From positions 310,001 through 374,000 of the forward strand of contig CAVYBR010000014.1 of NCBI GenBank assembly GCA_963766765.1: 64,000 bases of DNA, in the 5' to 3' direction. The notes under the pieces are model-generated. The model saw only the letters and a program-made list of their open reading frames with translations. It searched no databases and was not told where the DNA came from. Shown here one piece after another: positions 61,652-64,000 of this stretch. The translations under genes and the position numbers were made by a program. The DNA is from JACCQS01 sp963766765. Its GTDB lineage: Bacteria > Actinomycetota > Actinomycetes > Mycobacteriales > Geodermatophilaceae. Within the stretch, counting starts at the first letter, position 1. Each line of letters starts with the position of its first letter.

Positions 61652-62215
61652 GTGACAACACCGCCAACCGGGTCCGAAGACACTCCGGCGAGCGAGGTCG
61701 AGCCGAGTGTGGCCGACCGTCCGCGAAGACTCGGCCTGTTGCTCACGCTGGGCGTGGCCGTCTTTGTGCTCGACCTGGTCAGCAAGGTGCTGGTGGTTGC
61801 CCTGCTCTCCGATCGGCCGCCCGTCAGACTGCTCGGTGGCCTGTTCTATCTCACCGAGGCGCGCAACACCGGCGCCGCCTTCGGTTTGGCGCAGGGGATG
61901 ACCGTGGTGTTCACGGTCGTCGCGGCTGCGGTCATCGTGGTGATACTGCGCACCGCACCCCGGCTGCGCTCCACTGGTTGGGCTTGGGCACTGGGGTTGG
62001 TCGTCGGCGGTGCGCTGGGCAATCTCGTCGATCGCATCTTCCGCGCGCCGGGGATCTTCCGCGGCGGAGTGGTCGATTGGATCAGCTTTCTCGACCCAGC
62101 GGGACAGGTCTGGCCGATCTTCAACGTGGCCGATTCGGCGATTGTCTGTGGCGGGCTTCTCGGCGTCCTGCTCGCACTTCTGGGCCGCGACTTCGACGGG
62201 ACTCGCAGCCACTGA
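61652..62215 (+). CDS. lspA: Lipoprotein signal peptidase
   Basis: Signal peptidase II, 187 residues, removing the signal peptide from prolipoproteins. Four helices; FYLTEARNTGAAFGLAQG is the conserved N/GAAF loop, and catalytic Asp127 (GNLVDRIF) and Asp161 (FNVADSAIV) are present. An N-terminal Pro/Glu-rich extension of about 25 residues precedes the first helix. GTG 61652 lies close behind GAGG. Followed by the rluD-like gene. Confidence 0.95.
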   Translation: MTTPPTGSEDTPASEVEPSVADRPRRLGLLLTLGVAVFVLDLVSKVLVVALLSDRPPVRLLGGLFYLTEARNTGAAFGLAQGMTVVFTVVAAAVIVVILRTAPRLRSTGWAWALGLVVGGALGNLVDRIFRAPGIFRGGVVDWISFLDPAGQVWPIFNVADSAIVCGGLLGVLLALLGRDFDGTRSH

Positions 62216-62273
62216 GCCGCTGCCGATCCGCGCGGCTCGGGACCCTCGCGCCGGATTTCGGCACACTGGTGTC

Positions 62274-63203
62274 GTGAGCGATCTGCTGCGGGCTCTGCCG
62301 GTCCCTGAAGGCCTCGCCGGCCTGCGGATCGATGCGGTGCTGACTCGGCTGTTCGGGCTGTCGCGCACGCAGGCGGCGGATGTGGCCGACGCCGGGAAGG
62401 TGAGCGTGGACGGCCGGGTACGGGGCAAGGGAGACCGCGTCACGGCAGATGCCTGGCTGGAGGTACGCCTGCCCGGCCCGGCGCACCCGCCGCCCCCGCC
62501 CGAGCCGGTGCCGGGGCTGACTGTCCTCTACGACGACCAGGACATCCTGATCGTGGACAAGCCGGTTGGCGTGGCCGCGCATCCAAGCGCCGGCTGGACC
62601 GGTCCCACAGTGACCGGCGGGGTGGCCGCCATGGGCTATGAGCTCGCCAGCAGCGGCACGGAGGAGCGGCAGGGGATCGTGCACCGCCTCGATGCCGGGA
62701 CGACCGGCCTGATGGTGCTCGCGCGTAGCGACCGCGCCTACACCCTGCTCAAACGGGCGTTCAAGGAACGGACGGTCGACAAGGGCTACCACGCGCTGGT
62801 TCAAGGCCACCCGGATCCGAGCACCGGCACCGTCGATGCGCCGATCGACCGACATCCGACGCATGACTGGAGATTCGCCGTCACGGCTGGGGGTCGCCCT
62901 TCGGTGACCCACTACTCGACGATCGAGGCCTACCCGGCCGCCAGTCTCCTGGACATCACACTGGAGACCGGCCGGACGCACCAGATTCGCGTGCATATGG
63001 CAGCGCTTCGGCACCCCTGCGTCGGGGATACGACGTACGGCGCGGACCCGACGCTGGCCGCCCGGCTGGGCCTGTCCCGGCAGTGGCTGCACGCAGTCCG
63101 GCTCGGCTTCGGTCATCCGGCCACGGGGTCCCCGGTGAGCTTCACCAGCCCGTACCCGGCCGATCTTGCAGCGGCGCTGGAGAAGTTGGCGGGCAGGCAA
63201 TGA
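62274..63203 (+). CDS. rluD: RluA/RluD-family 23S rRNA pseudouridine synthase
   Basis: A 309-residue enzyme: an N-terminal S4 RNA-binding domain (GLRIDAVLTRLFGLSRTQAA) and a catalytic domain with ILIVDKPVGVAAHPSAGW, IVHRLDAGTTGLMVLAR (catalytic Asp140) and LETGRTHQIRVHMAALRHPC. The symbol rests on the usual lspA-rluD pairing; other RluA subfamily members cannot be excluded. The stop overlaps the next gene (ATGA). Confidence 0.9.
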   Translation: MSDLLRALPVPEGLAGLRIDAVLTRLFGLSRTQAADVADAGKVSVDGRVRGKGDRVTADAWLEVRLPGPAHPPPPPEPVPGLTVLYDDQDILIVDKPVGVAAHPSAGWTGPTVTGGVAAMGYELASSGTEERQGIVHRLDAGTTGLMVLARSDRAYTLLKRAFKERTVDKGYHALVQGHPDPSTGTVDAPIDRHPTHDWRFAVTAGGRPSVTHYSTIEAYPAASLLDITLETGRTHQIRVHMAALRHPCVGDTTYGADPTLAARLGLSRQWLHAVRLGFGHPATGSPVSFTSPYPADLAAALEKLAGRQ

Positions 63204-64000
63204 GCTGGCTGCCGCAGTCTTTGGATGCGTTCGGGCCGGCCAGCCTTGCCGCGTTGCTGGTGGCGGGTTATCTGGTCTTGGGCGAGCCCTTCGTCGGATG
63301 GGTTCTGCACCGCAGGTTCGAGGCCGCAGTCGGCACGGCGCCGGGCGCCCGACGATGGCTCTATCGCCGACTGTTGATCCTTGAGTGGGGCTTGGTGGTC
63401 CTGGTCCTTGCCGTCGCGGTGGTGGCTCCCGGGATCGGCTGGGAACAGCTGGGTCTGCGCTGGCCGGATCACGTCGGTGCGGTAACTGTCGTTGCGGTGC
63501 TGGTTGTCTCGATCGCCACCGTGCTGTCAGTCCGCGCGTTGCGCACCGGAGTCCTGCGTGACGCAGGTGCTGAATCGATGGCGCTGCGGTCGGTCGGGTC
63601 GCTGCTCCCGCGGACCCGTTCCGAGCGCCGGTTGTTCAGCTTTGTCGCGTTGACGGCCGGGGTCGCCGAAGAGGTCGTCTACCGCGGGTTCGGCATCGCC
63701 GTACTTGCCGCCGCCGGCCCAGCGCTGCCCTGGTGGGGGCTGGTCGCACTTGCCGGGGCGGCCTTCGGGTTGGCCCATGCGTATCAAGGTCTGGCCGGGA
63801 TCGTCACCACCGGCCTGCTCGGCTGCGTGCTGGCCGCGGTCTATCTGGATACCGGTTCCCTCCTGCTCCCGGTCTTGCTGCACTCCGCGATCGACCTCCG
63901 CTTCCTCGGCGTGTCCGCCGATGTCCTGCCACAGGGGATTCGACCTGCAGAACCGGCGGCCTCGACCACTGACGCGCCCGAGCAGCCGCGCGACAGCGGG
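63200..64000 (+). CDS. CPBP-family intramembrane metalloprotease, cut by the window edge
   Basis: At least 267 residues, open to the last base of the window. Several membrane helices and the CPBP (CAAX protease/bacteriocin-processing) motifs are visible: GVAEEVVYRGFG with Glu157, Glu158 and Arg162, LAHAYQG with His193, and LLHSAIDLRF with His228 and Asp232. Related proteins process prenylated peptides or provide self-immunity to bacteriocins. The ATG overlaps the rluD stop. The tail read so far is Pro/Ala-rich. Confidence 0.87.
   Translation, partial: MSWLPQSLDAFGPASLAALLVAGYLVLGEPFVGWVLHRRFEAAVGTAPGARRWLYRRLLILEWGLVVLVLAVAVVAPGIGWEQLGLRWPDHVGAVTVVAVLVVSIATVLSVRALRTGVLRDAGAESMALRSVGSLLPRTRSERRLFSFVALTAGVAEEVVYRGFGIAVLAAAGPALPWWGLVALAGAAFGLAHAYQGLAGIVTTGLLGCVLAAVYLDTGSLLLPVLLHSAIDLRFLGVSADVLPQGIRPAEPAASTTDAPEQPRDSG

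Overview
The window is chromosomal DNA of a high-GC actinobacterium (Actinomycetota). The evidence is dense, translationally coupled genes with ATGA or GTGA overlaps, many GTG starts, mycobacterial-type SOS boxes (TCGAAC-N4-GTTCGA), a translational T-box in front of ileS, and a full division and cell-wall (dcw) cluster ending in sepF, yggT and divIVA. MurE carries the DNPR motif, so the peptidoglycan is expected to contain meso-diaminopimelate. The gene order aroG / PknL kinase / Rv2175c-like DNA-binding protein / IdsA-like prenyltransferase / metF / SOS polymerases / mraZ resembles the Mycobacterium tuberculosis Rv2178c to Rv2166c region. The genus cannot be named from this sequence. No tRNA, rRNA, prophage, intact insertion sequence or CRISPR array was seen.

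Layout. 1-713: a broken FAD/NAD(P)-binding gene at the left edge, then a non-coding stretch with a 15-bp inverted repeat. 714-10045: class II DAHP synthase, threonine aldolase, PASTA-type PknL kinase, a lactate-oxidase-type flavoenzyme, the Rv2175c homologue, a membrane protein, a polyprenyl synthase and a frameshifted metF. 10051-15810: small accessory enzymes, a secreted protein, and an ArsR-like regulator with an MFS exporter. 15889-22482: an SOS box followed by DUF6504, SAV_6107/HEPN and DnaE2 genes, then a methyltransferase and a phosphodiesterase-type gene. 22479-24890 (minus strand): sucrase/ferredoxin-like, cupin and GGAD-repeat genes. 25046-26846: an SOS-controlled dinB and a DUF3040 gene. 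26843-32337 (minus strand): MoxR, DUF58 and transglutaminase genes, followed by a decayed DUF4037 gene.

32501-54137 is the dcw cluster: mraZ, rsmH, ftsL, ftsI, murE, murF, mraY, murD, ftsW, murG, murC, ftsQ, then an unusual block of four coupled non-division genes and one opposite-strand gene, then ftsZ, pgeF, yggS, sepF, yggT and divIVA. These genes make the lipid-linked peptidoglycan precursor, flip or polymerise it at the septum, and build the Z-ring and polar growth machinery. 54167-64000: a proline-rich membrane protein, a lipoprotein, ileS with its T-box (minus strand), a CPA1-type antiporter preceded by a coupled mini-ORF, a DksA-type zinc protein with a histone-like tail, lspA, an RluD-type pseudouridine synthase and a CPBP-family membrane protease that runs off the right edge.

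The most notable observations are a 20-bp palindrome that holds both start codons and mirrored -10 elements of two divergent, apparently leaderless genes (6818-6837); a probable CTG start for pgeF overlapping the ftsZ stop; an SOS-driven dnaE2 operon with no imuB beside it; a mini-ORF coupled to the antiporter; a repeat family inserted in frame in two genes; and the foreign block between ftsQ and ftsZ.
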